Origin: a virus
DNA length: 42,322 nt
Reading direction: 5' to 3' (one strand)
Virus record (IMG/VR): IMGVR_UViG_3300025266_000011
Coordinates: 1-42,322 of that record
Each line of letters starts with the position of its first letter. The first letter of the stretch is position 1. Made by a program: the position numbers and the translations under genes. Under the pieces are notes generated by a model. The model had not been told where the DNA came from. It was given only the letters and a program-made list of their open reading frames with translations, and searched no databases. Shown in pieces: positions 8,757-17,521 of this stretch.

Positions 8757-9347
8757 ATGACTTTAAACGAATTAATTGCAGAGGTATACACCCTCACTAA
8801 TAGACCAGACTTAACAGCAGAGACTTTATCAGCTATTAAAGCTGCTACACTTAAAGCACACAGAAGTGATTTTTACTCTAAAGATATATACGAGACAGGT
8901 ATATCTTTTGGCTCACTTGAGTATAGACAAGGTTTAGATTACATTACTCTAATCTCTAACTTCCGTGCGTTTAAATACTTACGCAAAGCAGACAGTGCAA
9001 TAGACGATACAGGTGTATTCTTTACTGTAATTACACCAGAAGAAGTTATAGATAGCTATGGTAAAAACCGCACTGATATAGCTTACGTAGCGGGGCGTAC
9101 ATTAGAGATGCGCTCATCTACTTTATTTCAGTACGGCTTACTAGGTTGCTATGTGTTACCTATAGTTACTACTAATGGGTATTCTTCTTGGGTAGCTGAA
9201 CAGAACCCTTTTGCTATAATTTACGAGGCTTGTAGAGTTATATTTAAGTCTATAGGTTACGACCAGCAGTCTAGTACGTTTACTGGGCTACTGTCTGAAG
9301 AATACGAATTACTTAAAATGTCAGCTGTAGCTGATGTTGGTTATTAA
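8757..9347 (+). CDS. Tail adaptor / tubular protein A-like (predicted)
   Basis: The 196-residue protein is the right size and in the right place (after the capsid genes, before the spike) for the ring that joins portal to tail nozzle, the role of T7 gp11 or P22 gp4. The N-terminus (MTLNELIAEVYTLTNRPDL) is a helix. A beta region with GLDYITLISNFRAFKYLR follows, and the C-terminus is helical. Podoviral adaptors of this general type often start with such a helix and carry a mid-protein beta segment. Family membership is inferred from size, layout and order, not from a diagnostic motif. Confidence 0.6.
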   Translation: MTLNELIAEVYTLTNRPDLTAETLSAIKAATLKAHRSDFYSKDIYETGISFGSLEYRQGLDYITLISNFRAFKYLRKADSAIDDTGVFFTVITPEEVIDSYGKNRTDIAYVAGRTLEMRSSTLFQYGLLGCYVLPIVTTNGYSSWVAEQNPFAIIYEACRVIFKSIGYDQQSSTFTGLLSEEYELLKMSAVADVGY

Positions 9348-9365
9348 ATAAACTTAGGAGATTTT

Positions 9366-11642
9366 ATGTCTACAGCTAACATATGGCAACCGACTACTAT
9401 AATAAGCCCTAACGCAGATACAAAAGCGTTAATACAGAACTTTACTGCAACTTCTTCGCAAGCAGATTTTACAATAACTGGCTACACTTATATACTAGAT
9501 ACACAATCTCTAGTTATCTATAGAAACGGTTTACGTTTAGTAAGAGATACTGACTGGGCAGAAGTATCTACTACTGAATTTAGTATAACATCACCTAACG
9601 CTAATGCAGGGGATATTATATCTGCTGTAGGTGTAGTAGGTATTATACCTGTGTTACCTGACGAGTTAGCTAGGTTTGAAGCAATTCTTGCGGATACTGT
9701 TGCAGCTAAAAACGCAGCTGTAGTTGCTAAAAACGAAGCTGTAGCTGCTGCTGCATCCTCAACAACCACAGTTGACACATTTGCAAACTTAATCTTATTA
9801 AGCCCTACTAACACTGGTGGAGAATATGCATCACAAGATAGGATTGGAATCATATACATATTACAGCCAGCTAATTATACAGCAGCTGCCGCAGACGCTG
9901 TCTTTTCGAATAGCAGAGTAGGCGCGGCTAATTTTATTTCTAGCATTGCAGATTTATCACACTCTTATATATTCCAAACAGTTGCTGAATTAAAAAGCAG
10001 CTTGCTAGTGTTTGCTGTTGGTAAATCTCTCGAAACAACTAACTACCACGCAGGTATAATTGGTGGGAGCGCAAAATATACAGTAAAAACAGCAGCACAG
10101 GCTTCATCGGATGGAGATACGATTGATGGTTTTGGGAATCATTCAATTAGTGGTGGTATGGTGGCTATTCTGAGTGTTGAGATATATACACCGTTACTTT
10201 TTGGAGCGAAAGAAGGTCAAGTTGCAAGTGACAATCTGGAGGCTTTTAACCTATTAGTTACACAACAAAATAAAATAAGAGTTAGTTATTTAGGTAATTA
10301 TTTCATAGATAGACAGCTTGTTATTGGACACCCAACGAATAAACGTCCGGACTTTGAATCTGCTAATTTTGATCTGAGGATTAAAACAAGCTACAGATCA
10401 TCTGATGATGCAGTAGTATTTGATGGTATGGGAGGTACAGTTTGTACAGGAAGACTGGAAGTTGACTGTGGTTCAAGTACTTATGCCTCAAGACGCCAAA
10501 GAGATTGTGTAAGATTAAAAAAAGCAGAGCGTATTATATTACCTGCAATTCAAGCTTTTGGTGCAAAAAGAAACGGGTTTTTCGCAGATAGCGCAGCACC
10601 GAATAAGACAAGTCTTTCTAGCGTACCTTTTATGAAAATCAGATTTTCCGGTGGAGAGTTAACGCAGTCAGCACAATCATTTACTAACCAAGGCTCTGCT
10701 AATTCAATACAGCAATACACAGATATAGTATTAGATGCAATACCTGAATTTTTGGAAGAACTAGACTATTTAGATTTTGATGGCAACCCTTACATTATTC
10801 AGGCAATTGATTTAGCAACAAAAACAATACAGGTTCATCCTTGGGTTATATCTCCTGTTATTGGCAATGTGACGTTACTGGTAGGATCAGGCGTGAAATT
10901 CACTGGCGGCGATACGTCATTGTGGAATATCGGTACCTTAGATTTAATGAATAACACTGTCATGTATAAGCCTCATGCGCTATACCCACCAACTGTAGAT
11001 ATACTCCACAGCAACTTCAGTAAAATTGTAGTAGCAGTCGGGCGCAGAAATAACGCGGTGCAGGGTGGCGGTATAAATTTGTTGTATGTAGAAGGTGGCA
11101 ACAGTACTACTTATTCAGCAGTTGTATCTAGTGGCGCAATGGATTCCTTTTACATAAATACATCAGCAACAGCTTACCTTCAAAATACTAGAGTGCTAGC
11201 CCCAAATAATGGTAATGTGTACACCCAGAGAGAAAATAAAATAGTATCTTTGAGTGTTGGAGACGATAACGCTCCTTTATTCTCTGCTAACTCAAAACCT
11301 AACAATGGACAAAGAATCTCATCTAACTTAGCCCCTAAATTTACATCAACAACATGTTTACCTAACTCACTAACAAAAGATACATTAACAGTTAACCTTA
11401 AATACAGTGAGGATCATAATAGAAATGTAGGTTGTGAAGCTCAGATGTTTTTAGCGACTGGTACTGGTTCAAATGGGCAAGCCACAGGTACGTGGACATT
11501 TAACCCTCCCGCTGGATGGACTGTAAATGGTAGTACTAGCGTTACGGCTACTGGTATGTCGCGCCCTACTTTGTTTTTTACTCACTACGACATAGCTACT
11601 CTAAATATCAGGTTAAGCAAGCTAGAAATGGTTGGTCTCTAG
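9366..11642 (+). CDS. Tailspike / tail fibre with beta-helix region
   Basis: This 758-residue protein probably binds, and may cut, a surface polysaccharide. Residues 1-110 form a beta-rich virion-anchoring domain with a YRNGLRLVRDTDW stretch common in phage fibre N-termini. An Ala-rich helical neck follows at about 112-135. From about residue 275 (YTPLLFGAKEGQVASDNLEA) the sequence has the entry motif of pectate-lyase-like right-handed beta-helices. The last 100 residues look like a beta-sandwich cap. GGAG precedes the ATG at nine bases. Codon and word use change after the neck (about 9760): CTA and CTAG become rarer and AAA and GGA commoner, so the receptor part was probably acquired separately. 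No catalytic residues can be assigned. Confidence 0.8.
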   Translation: MSTANIWQPTTIISPNADTKALIQNFTATSSQADFTITGYTYILDTQSLVIYRNGLRLVRDTDWAEVSTTEFSITSPNANAGDIISAVGVVGIIPVLPDELARFEAILADTVAAKNAAVVAKNEAVAAAASSTTTVDTFANLILLSPTNTGGEYASQDRIGIIYILQPANYTAAAADAVFSNSRVGAANFISSIADLSHSYIFQTVAELKSSLLVFAVGKSLETTNYHAGIIGGSAKYTVKTAAQASSDGDTIDGFGNHSISGGMVAILSVEIYTPLLFGAKEGQVASDNLEAFNLLVTQQNKIRVSYLGNYFIDRQLVIGHPTNKRPDFESANFDLRIKTSYRSSDDAVVFDGMGGTVCTGRLEVDCGSSTYASRRQRDCVRLKKAERIILPAIQAFGAKRNGFFADSAAPNKTSLSSVPFMKIRFSGGELTQSAQSFTNQGSANSIQQYTDIVLDAIPEFLEELDYLDFDGNPYIIQAIDLATKTIQVHPWVISPVIGNVTLLVGSGVKFTGGDTSLWNIGTLDLMNNTVMYKPHALYPPTVDILHSNFSKIVVAVGRRNNAVQGGGINLLYVEGGNSTTYSAVVSSGAMDSFYINTSATAYLQNTRVLAPNNGNVYTQRENKIVSLSVGDDNAPLFSANSKPNNGQRISSNLAPKFTSTTCLPNSLTKDTLTVNLKYSEDHNRNVGCEAQMFLATGTGSNGQATGTWTFNPPAGWTVNGSTSVTATGMSRPTLFFTHYDIATLNIRLSKLEMVGL

Positions 11643-11679
11643 CTTTAACTAATACACAACTAACTATAGGGACAGAGCA

Positions 11680-12027
11680 ATGCCACCAGAGCACAGTGCA
11701 GAAACAGAGTTAGTCAGACTAGGAGACAGGATGGATGCGTTTATGTCTAGCCAAGCCGAGTTTAATAAGAACATTAACGAAAACCTTAAAGAGCTATCTA
11801 AGACTCAGTTGCAGTCTCGGTTACAGCAGCAGGAGATTAACAACTTACACAAATCTCTTGCAGCTACCTCTACTAAAGTCGATGAAACTAATAAGGTTGT
11901 AGCTGTAGTTCAGATTAATCAGGCTTTATTATTAGACTTTAAATCTCAAGTTAGACAACTTAAGTGGAGTTGCTTAGCTTTATTTGTAACAGTAGCTTTA
12001 GCTATAGCTAAGATGGTAACTATCTAA
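11680..12027 (+). CDS. XhlA-like coiled-coil protein with C-terminal membrane anchor
   Basis: The 115-residue product has a long charged coiled coil (residues about 8-92) and one membrane span at the C-terminus (about 96-112, CLALFVTVALAIAKMV). This layout matches the XhlA family of holin-associated lysis proteins. Its stop overlaps the start of the DUF5675 gene by one base (TAATG), and the holin gene is next, so a lysis role is well supported by context. A spanin-like protein is the main alternative, but there is no partner lipoprotein in this block. Confidence 0.6.
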   Translation: MPPEHSAETELVRLGDRMDAFMSSQAEFNKNINENLKELSKTQLQSRLQQQEINNLHKSLAATSTKVDETNKVVAVVQINQALLLDFKSQVRQLKWSCLALFVTVALAIAKMVTI

Positions 12028-12389
12028 TGATTATACAGCGCTTAAAGTCACCTAGCGATAGAACTAATGGCAAGTTGTTATTACCTGACCACACCGAGTT
12101 CCCTACGCTAGAGTTACCGTGGAGAGATAACCAAGTTAATATTAGCTGTATCCCTGCGGGAAACTATCGCTTTAAGCGTGATACCCATGGACGTCATCAG
12201 TGGTTTAGAATGATGTATGTACCTGAGCGTACGCACATAGAATTCCACGCAGGCGGAAGTCCACGAGACAGCCACGGTTGTATACTTATTAGCCCAGAGT
12301 GTTATCATGCTATGCTGTTCTTTTACGGAGATGAAAAACTGATATTCACTATGGAGGTTAGAGATTATGTTTGGTGCGCTACTAGGTAA
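12027..12389 (+). CDS. DUF5675-type protein, candidate cell-wall enzyme
   Basis: The 120-residue product matches the pattern I know for DUF5675: TLELPWRDNQVNISCIPAGN at about residues 27-46, then IEFHAGGSPRDSHGCILIS. The latter has H74, H83 and C85 in an arrangement like the His...SHGC active site of YkuD L,D-transpeptidases. No lysozyme, amidase or transglycosylase motif occurs elsewhere in the window, and the gene lies between an XhlA-like gene and the holin. A peptidoglycan-directed role, perhaps the endolysin, is therefore a fair inference. Such activity is not established for the family to my knowledge. Confidence 0.65.
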   Translation: MIIQRLKSPSDRTNGKLLLPDHTEFPTLELPWRDNQVNISCIPAGNYRFKRDTHGRHQWFRMMYVPERTHIEFHAGGSPRDSHGCILISPECYHAMLFFYGDEKLIFTMEVRDYVWCATR

Positions 12390-12891
12390 AGTATTCGGTT
12401 CTGATAAGGCTATGGAGAAAGGTCTCGGTATGATTGAGTCTGCTGGAGATAAGCTCTGGTATACTGATGAAGAGAAGGCTGATGATAGAGCTAAGAAAGG
12501 AGAGCAAATCAGAGCTTTCATGGTTAACTGGATGGAGTCTACTAAGGGACAGAATATAGCTAGGAGAATGCTAGCTGTAGGTATTACTTTTGTCTGGCTT
12601 AGTATGTATGTCATTGGTACTATAATGGGTATTGTAGCTCCTTGGTTAGACTCTACTCTACCCTTAGATAGCGCTGGTGTAGTTATAGAAGGGGCTTTAA
12701 GTACTTACGGAAAGTTAATGGCTAGCTCTGTTGCTTTGGATGCTAAAGCTGATAAGATGAGCGGTGCGGTAATGCTCATATTAGCTTTTTACTTTGCTGC
12801 ACCTCACATGGATAAGATTGTTGTAGGGGCTTTAGAGAAGTTCGGCGGCGGCAAGCTTAAACTAAACGATACTAATAAAGCAGGTAAATAA
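12367..12891 (+). CDS. Holin, 3TM superfamily type (predicted)
   Basis: This 174-residue protein probably forms the inner-membrane lesion that starts lysis. The N-terminus (MFGALLGKVFGSDKAMEKGL) is amphipathic. A charged cytoplasmic-type region follows (about 30-66). A strong hydrophobic region at about 67-93 (MLAVGITFVWLSMYVIGTIM) ends in PWL, and another hydrophobic stretch lies at 133-147. The C-terminus is basic. The order DUF5675 then this family (holin of 3TMs) is common in phages. The ATG has GGAGG nine bases upstream, inside the DUF5675 gene, which it overlaps by 23 bases. Confidence 0.75.
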   Translation: MFGALLGKVFGSDKAMEKGLGMIESAGDKLWYTDEEKADDRAKKGEQIRAFMVNWMESTKGQNIARRMLAVGITFVWLSMYVIGTIMGIVAPWLDSTLPLDSAGVVIEGALSTYGKLMASSVALDAKADKMSGAVMLILAFYFAAPHMDKIVVGALEKFGGGKLKLNDTNKAGK

Positions 12892-12892
12892 A

Positions 12893-13936
12893 ATGAAGAT
12901 AAACTTGAAACAAGCTTTAAAGCTAAGACAGACTTTAAGGTTAAACTTAAGGCAAGGCTTAAAAGAAGGTAAAGCAAACTCAACAGTCACCCGTATTTTT
13001 ACGCCACTTCTAGGCTCAGGTGTGCAACATTATACCCATAACACCATTACTATGAGTGCAGATTTTGAAATAGAAATAGATTATAAATTATATAATCTAA
13101 CAACCGACAATGCATTAATCGGAGATACGGACGCACTCAGCGGGGATATTTGGAAAATTAACAAAGATAACAACAGTATGCTTATAAGAATCGGAGGCAC
13201 TACTTACACGACTACAGGCTCATACACGGAAGATTTAAAACTAAATACAGCTAAAATGACAAGAGTTGGCACCACAGTTAAGGTTTTCAGGAATGATGTA
13301 GAAATATACTCCGCCACGATAGCCCTTGTTGACTTTACTATTAACATGGTTGGTACTAGACAGAATGGGGCTTATGATTCATTTAGCGGGATACTTGCTA
13401 ATTATAAAGTAACTAATATTGCATCTTTGGTTATGGACGCACCGCTGGATAAACAATACACAGCAGCAGCGCCAACAGTTATAAATAACGCCGATGCAAA
13501 TAACCCACTAACAGCCGTTAACCTTGATAATGCTGGGTCTGCGTTTACTTCTAGTGATACTTATGGGTGGTTAGGTGAGAATAATGTCGGAGCACCAACT
13601 CGTATTTCCGATGACTGGACTAATAATGGAGATGGGAGTTACACGATAGATACACCTGACGGAAATTATGGCGACTGTGAACTTCAATTTGGAGTTAGCG
13701 AGGTGGGTTTCACGTATTTTGTTGAAGTAACTGTGAATGAGCCAGTTGGAAATTCTAGCCTTAGACTGAGGAACTGCGACCCAAATATTGATTTTAGGAC
13801 AGCGGGTGATTATTCAGGGTCGGTAGTAGCTGCCTCTTCTGCATGTCCAGTCATTAATAGGCGTGGAGGCGCTAGACCTTTTATTCAAACTATTTCTAAT
13901 ATATCTAACAGACAAGTTTTGGAGGTTGCATCGTAA
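12893..13936 (+). CDS. LamG-like / beta-sandwich protein, possible receptor-binding protein
   Basis: The 347-residue product starts with a basic amphipathic segment made of repeating Leu-Lys/Arg-Gln units (residues 1-26). Two beta-rich domains follow. Residues about 45-175 look like a concanavalin A/LamG sandwich (strands around DFEIEIDYKLYN and GSYTEDLKLNTAKMTRVGTT). Residues about 230-347 look like a carbohydrate-binding-module-type sandwich. Base composition differs from neighbours, as in the tailspike receptor part. The stop overlaps the next start (TAATG). I infer a virion surface protein that binds host or glycan. Confidence 0.55.
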   Translation: MKINLKQALKLRQTLRLNLRQGLKEGKANSTVTRIFTPLLGSGVQHYTHNTITMSADFEIEIDYKLYNLTTDNALIGDTDALSGDIWKINKDNNSMLIRIGGTTYTTTGSYTEDLKLNTAKMTRVGTTVKVFRNDVEIYSATIALVDFTINMVGTRQNGAYDSFSGILANYKVTNIASLVMDAPLDKQYTAAAPTVINNADANNPLTAVNLDNAGSAFTSSDTYGWLGENNVGAPTRISDDWTNNGDGSYTIDTPDGNYGDCELQFGVSEVGFTYFVEVTVNEPVGNSSLRLRNCDPNIDFRTAGDYSGSVVAASSACPVINRRGGARPFIQTISNISNRQVLEVAS

Positions 13937-14388
13937 TGAAAAAATGGAGCATGATAAGTGAACAGACAGAATTAACCAATCCTGCGCTAGAGTGGTATAA
14001 AGAGTGGGCGTCTATGATGGGCGTATCGCATGACACAGTTAACCGCATACACTGTCATTGCCCTCCCGCTAACTTGCTTGTAGGAGTCGAAGAAGTATTA
14101 ATTTTTAACTCTGAACTTGCTGAAACTGATAGACCCGCAGCATTGCTGCAATCAATAAGGCAAACTGCTACGTTTATGTTGTCTGAATCTGCTAATGTTT
14201 TAACAGGTGATGATTGGTTATTCGATGAAATGTACCGTACAAGTTATCACCGTATCTGGTGTGAGCGTTACACGGATGGAGAAACGGCACTTTTTGAGTC
14301 AGACTATCTAGCAGTATTTGGTCAGGCAGCAGGCACCACAACACAAGAGCAAGCAAGCGCACAAATAAAACAGTACTTTACAGCTTAA
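13936..14388 (+). CDS. Unknown protein paired with the LamG-like gene
   Basis: The 150-residue product is translationally coupled (one-base TAATG overlap) to the LamG-like gene and shares its atypical composition, so the two probably moved together. It is mostly helical, with a Cys/His-rich spot (IHCHCPPAN, residues 38-46), a DDWLFDEMYRTSYHRIW segment and an AQIKQYFTA end. A chaperone or capping partner for the preceding protein is one guess from position. No family recognised. Confidence 0.55.
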   Translation: MKKWSMISEQTELTNPALEWYKEWASMMGVSHDTVNRIHCHCPPANLLVGVEEVLIFNSELAETDRPAALLQSIRQTATFMLSESANVLTGDDWLFDEMYRTSYHRIWCERYTDGETALFESDYLAVFGQAAGTTTQEQASAQIKQYFTA

Positions 14389-14408
14389 CATTAACGGAGA
14401 GTAATCTA

Positions 14409-14678
14409 ATGAGAGTAACAAATAACCAAGTAAAGAATATACGTGCAGGTAGATACACAATTAGTGTGTTTACTTCTTCCGGTACAGCAGCTGTAGAAAT
14501 AAACCCTGCAGTCTTAGGTTGGATACCTGTGCCAGATGCTAGTTTTACTGCTAGCGACTCTAGCTTATACAGTTTACCCGCGGGACAGGTGCGAGTAGCA
14601 ATAGCTGGAGCTAGCACAGTAGTAGATATAGAGCCATTTACAGAGTATAACGAAACCTCAAAACCTACTGATATTTAA
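14409..14678 (+). CDS. Unknown small beta-rich protein
   Basis: The 89-residue product begins at an ATG with GGAGAG ten bases before it and sits between the LamG-like pair and the nozzle-like gene. Alternating hydrophobic and polar residues (GRYTISVFTSSGTAAVEINP, then VRVAIAGASTVVDIEPF) indicate a small beta-sandwich or barrel. It may be a virion decoration or tail accessory protein. Composition returns to the CTAG-rich style of the structural genes. No family recognised. Confidence 0.6.
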   Translation: MRVTNNQVKNIRAGRYTISVFTSSGTAAVEINPAVLGWIPVPDASFTASDSSLYSLPAGQVRVAIAGASTVVDIEPFTEYNETSKPTDI

Positions 14679-14699
14679 TTACTAGTACAGGAGAGCATC

Positions 14700-16226
14700 A
14701 TGGCTCAGCAGAAGTATATATTTGATATGCAGGATACAGTGTTTCCGTTACTATCTACGCAACAGACTAGAACTATCATGGGTGCTACAGTAGGTCGTGC
14801 ACCCGCTGCTACTGCTAAGCCAGGTGTTGCTTATATGCACAATGTAATGCCTACACAGTACGGTATGGATTCGGTAGGTTATATAGACAAGGTACCTAAC
14901 ATAGGAGGTGTGGCAGGTAATGCTAGCCCCTCTGATATTAGAGTTGTGTTCGGAGATACAGGTGACAGATACTATGTAGCGTTTACTGCTAGGGGTGACT
15001 TCTATAGAATGAATGACACCCACACAGGTTGGCAGCAGATAACAGGTAACTTAACTTTTAACCCTTTTGAGAAAGATAGCCTTACTACTGCTGTAGTTAA
15101 CGGTATTAGTTATCTGTTCTACAGAAAGACTCACATGTATAAGTTAATAACATCTACTAGTACATCTACCTTGCCTAATGTAACTCCTATCGGTCTATCT
15201 GTCAGTGATGTTATAGGTATAGTAGCCAGTAGTGGTTATTTAATAGCTTATACTGAAGACGCTATAGCTTGGAGTAGTACTATAAACCCACTAGATTTTG
15301 CACCTAGCCAGATAACAGGTGCAGGCGGCGGTAAGGTAGCTGGTGCAGATGGGCCTATACTGTTTGCTACTTCTAACTCAGTAGGTATATTACTATTCAC
15401 AGCTAACAATGTAATAGCCGGTACCTATACTGGTAATGCTGTATACCCGTTTAAGTTTCGGGAAGTAGCTAACTCTAAAGGTGGCGTTAACTTAGACACA
15501 GTAGCATGGGAAGCTAACTCTGAAAGTCAGTATGTCTATTCTAAGTCAGGACTAATGGCTATAAACTCACAAAAAGCACAGCTTGTGCTACCTGAAATTA
15601 CTGACTTTATATCTGGTAGAGTTTTTGAAGACTTTAATACTACTAGTAAGTTATTAGAGACTACTGTAATTGCACTAGACGCTCAGTTAATTAAGAAGAT
15701 TAAGTATATAGACTCTAGGTATTTAATTGTATCTTACGGTCTACCTTCAACTGACAATGTGTTTACTCACGCACTAGTTGTAGATACTAGCATGAATAAA
15801 GTAGGTAAGTTGCGAATAGCTCATAAAGACATATTTGAGTATATAGGCGTAGGTGACCAGAGAGAAACTCAGAACATAGGGTTCCTAGATACGTTAGGTA
15901 AAGTAAGCATAGTAGACTTTGAAGCTTTCTTTACTGGTGAAGGTGTGCTAGTTATGGGTAAGTTGCAAGCTACACTTACTCGTCTTATAGGTCTTATGGG
16001 TGTACAGGTAGAGAACGTACGAACAGGAGCTGCATTAGACTTATTCTCTAGCGCTTCTTTTGACGGTAAAAACTTTGTTAACAACGCAGGCTATTTAGCA
16101 ATGAGTGCTAATAACGTAAGAGACTTCTCATTTAGAAGCTCTGCATTAACTCACAACATAACTCTAATAGGTGACTTCAGCTTAGTTACTATGGAGATAA
16201 GCTATAGAGTAGAAGGCAGGAGATAA
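14700..16226 (+). CDS. Tail nozzle / DNA stabilisation protein-like (predicted)
   Basis: This 508-residue protein is beta-strand rich throughout, with repeated blocks such as SGYLIAYTEDAIAWSSTINP and a GGKVAGADG turn that suggest propeller-like blades. It resembles in size and layout the P22 gp10-type stabilisation protein and other podoviral nozzle proteins that plug the tail after packaging. GGAGAG lies seven bases before the ATG. It is followed by a small fibre-like gene and the internal virion genes. The role is inferred from order and secondary-structure pattern. Confidence 0.6.
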   Translation: MAQQKYIFDMQDTVFPLLSTQQTRTIMGATVGRAPAATAKPGVAYMHNVMPTQYGMDSVGYIDKVPNIGGVAGNASPSDIRVVFGDTGDRYYVAFTARGDFYRMNDTHTGWQQITGNLTFNPFEKDSLTTAVVNGISYLFYRKTHMYKLITSTSTSTLPNVTPIGLSVSDVIGIVASSGYLIAYTEDAIAWSSTINPLDFAPSQITGAGGGKVAGADGPILFATSNSVGILLFTANNVIAGTYTGNAVYPFKFREVANSKGGVNLDTVAWEANSESQYVYSKSGLMAINSQKAQLVLPEITDFISGRVFEDFNTTSKLLETTVIALDAQLIKKIKYIDSRYLIVSYGLPSTDNVFTHALVVDTSMNKVGKLRIAHKDIFEYIGVGDQRETQNIGFLDTLGKVSIVDFEAFFTGEGVLVMGKLQATLTRLIGLMGVQVENVRTGAALDLFSSASFDGKNFVNNAGYLAMSANNVRDFSFRSSALTHNITLIGDFSLVTMEISYRVEGRR

Positions 16227-16229
16227 CCC

Positions 16230-16646
16230 ATGGCTAACGATTACGTATCTCAGATAGATATAAGTTTAGGGCAAGTACCAGAAGTATTAGATGCAGAGCT
16301 GTATCAGTCGTTGCAGGATATATACAGCACCTTGCAGATACTAGCGTCTAGTGTGCAACCTTTGTACTATACCAGTAAAGACATAGCTACGTCTTATACT
16401 CTAAGTACAGACGACCAGTTACTTCGTGTAAACGCTACTGCTGGTAGTGTAGTTATTACGTTACCGCTAGCTTCTACTTGTAAAGGTAGACGTTATACTA
16501 TTAAGCGTACAGATGCTAGCGGCAATGCTGTTACATTAGTACCCACGTCGCCTGAACTATTAGATAGTAGCGGCTCAGCTATAACTATAGCCAGTAATAC
16601 CGCTGTAGAAGTACAAGCAGGGTTAGATTACTGGGACACAGTATAG
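16230..16646 (+). CDS. Small virion fibre-like protein
   Basis: The 138-residue product has a short helical N-terminus (residues 1-45, probably the trimer or virion anchor). A C-terminal beta domain carries the pattern YTLSTDDQLLRVNATAGSVV, ITLPLA, then GRRYTIKRTDASGNAVTLVP. That pattern is common at the ends of phage head and tail fibres and appendages. It starts three bases after the nozzle-like gene with AGGAGA as ribosome site. It probably decorates the tail or head and may bind the host surface. Confidence 0.65.
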   Translation: MANDYVSQIDISLGQVPEVLDAELYQSLQDIYSTLQILASSVQPLYYTSKDIATSYTLSTDDQLLRVNATAGSVVITLPLASTCKGRRYTIKRTDASGNAVTLVPTSPELLDSSGSAITIASNTAVEVQAGLDYWDTV

Positions 16647-16672
16647 TATGTTACCCCTAAGTGCATCCCTAG

Positions 16673-16699
16673 TTGACGTAGCTAGCTAATACATATAAC
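16673..16699 (+). promoter_or_regulatory. Weak promoter-like sequence
   Basis: TTGACG at 16673-16678 with TATAAC at 16694-16699 (15-base spacing) lies in the only real gap of this part of the operon, just before the GNAT-like gene. It could boost the internal virion genes. The spacing is short and there is no other support. Confidence 0.25.
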
Positions 16700-16707
16700 C
16701 TATTAGT

Positions 16708-17139
16708 ATGATAAACTATACAGTAAAGCAAGCTACTCCTCAGCAGATAGAGGATATATTATCGGAACCTCAGATAGCTAGCAAGACAGTTCTACCTGTT
16801 AGCACTATACTGGAGCGTAAGTTGCCTTACTTTATACTTGAGTATAGTGGTTACAGGTTACTAGCCAGCTTGTTTACTTTAGATAAGGGTGTACTAGAAG
16901 CTCATATAGCTTGCCCTAAAGATTCAATAGTAGCTAGCAGAGTGCTAGTACTGTTAGGTTTTAAGTGGGTATTTAAAGAAGCTAATAAAGCTAACATACA
17001 CACTATAATTACTACAGCGCCTAGAGGTAAGATAGCTAACTTCGCTACTAAGCTAGGATTTATAGAATATAAAACAGAGGCTAGTTTAGCAGGTGTTGAG
17101 CTAGTTTACTTTAAATATACAAAGGGGTTACAATCATGA
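16708..17139 (+). CDS. GNAT-fold-like protein, T7 gp13-like position
   Basis: The 143-residue product has the flow of a small acetyltransferase fold: a central strand region LEAHIACPKDSIVASRVLVL, a helix, then PRGKIANFATKLGFIEYKTE, which resembles the end of GNAT domains (FATKLGF). It stands directly before the internal virion protein genes. In T7, gp13, a small protein reported to be GNAT-like, occupies the same place. A structural, not enzymatic, role in building the internal core is plausible. Its stop overlaps the next start (ATGA). Confidence 0.5.
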   Translation: MINYTVKQATPQQIEDILSEPQIASKTVLPVSTILERKLPYFILEYSGYRLLASLFTLDKGVLEAHIACPKDSIVASRVLVLLGFKWVFKEANKANIHTIITTAPRGKIANFATKLGFIEYKTEASLAGVELVYFKYTKGLQS

Positions 17140-17510
17140 GTATGGGCGGAGAAGCTAGTACATCTAGCACTAACACTGACGAAGATATTAGTAAGTTATT
17201 AAACAGTAGTGCTGTTCAGACTGAGAGTTTAGATATATCACAGGAAGGTGTTGATAAAATAACCAGTGACTTACTGAGCGGTAAAGACGGGCTAGCTTCT
17301 ATCTTTGGAGGGGAGCAGAGCTCTGGTATATATAACTCCAGTGTAGCTGCCCAAGAGGCTGGTAACTTATCTGCTAACATCATTGGTGAGATAGCTAAAC
17401 TTAAAGCTAAGAAAACTAACACTACTGACTTGGAACAAATAGAAGAGTCTGAACGCAGAGAAAGAGAGAAGACTAACTCTGCTACTGTTACCGCTGGCTT
17501 TGGGCCTTAG
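17136..17510 (+). CDS. Unknown internal virion accessory protein
   Basis: The 124-residue product begins at an ATG overlapping the previous stop (ATGA), with AAGGGG eight bases upstream. It is Ser and Asn-rich at the N-terminus, helical in the middle and strongly charged near the end (EQIEESERREREKTNSATVT). It lies at the head of the internal virion gene block, where T7-like phages keep gp14. No family recognised, so the assignment is by position only. Confidence 0.55.
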   Translation: MSMGGEASTSSTNTDEDISKLLNSSAVQTESLDISQEGVDKITSDLLSGKDGLASIFGGEQSSGIYNSSVAAQEAGNLSANIIGEIAKLKAKKTNTTDLEQIEESERREREKTNSATVTAGFGP

Positions 17511-17521
17511 GAGATTAACTT

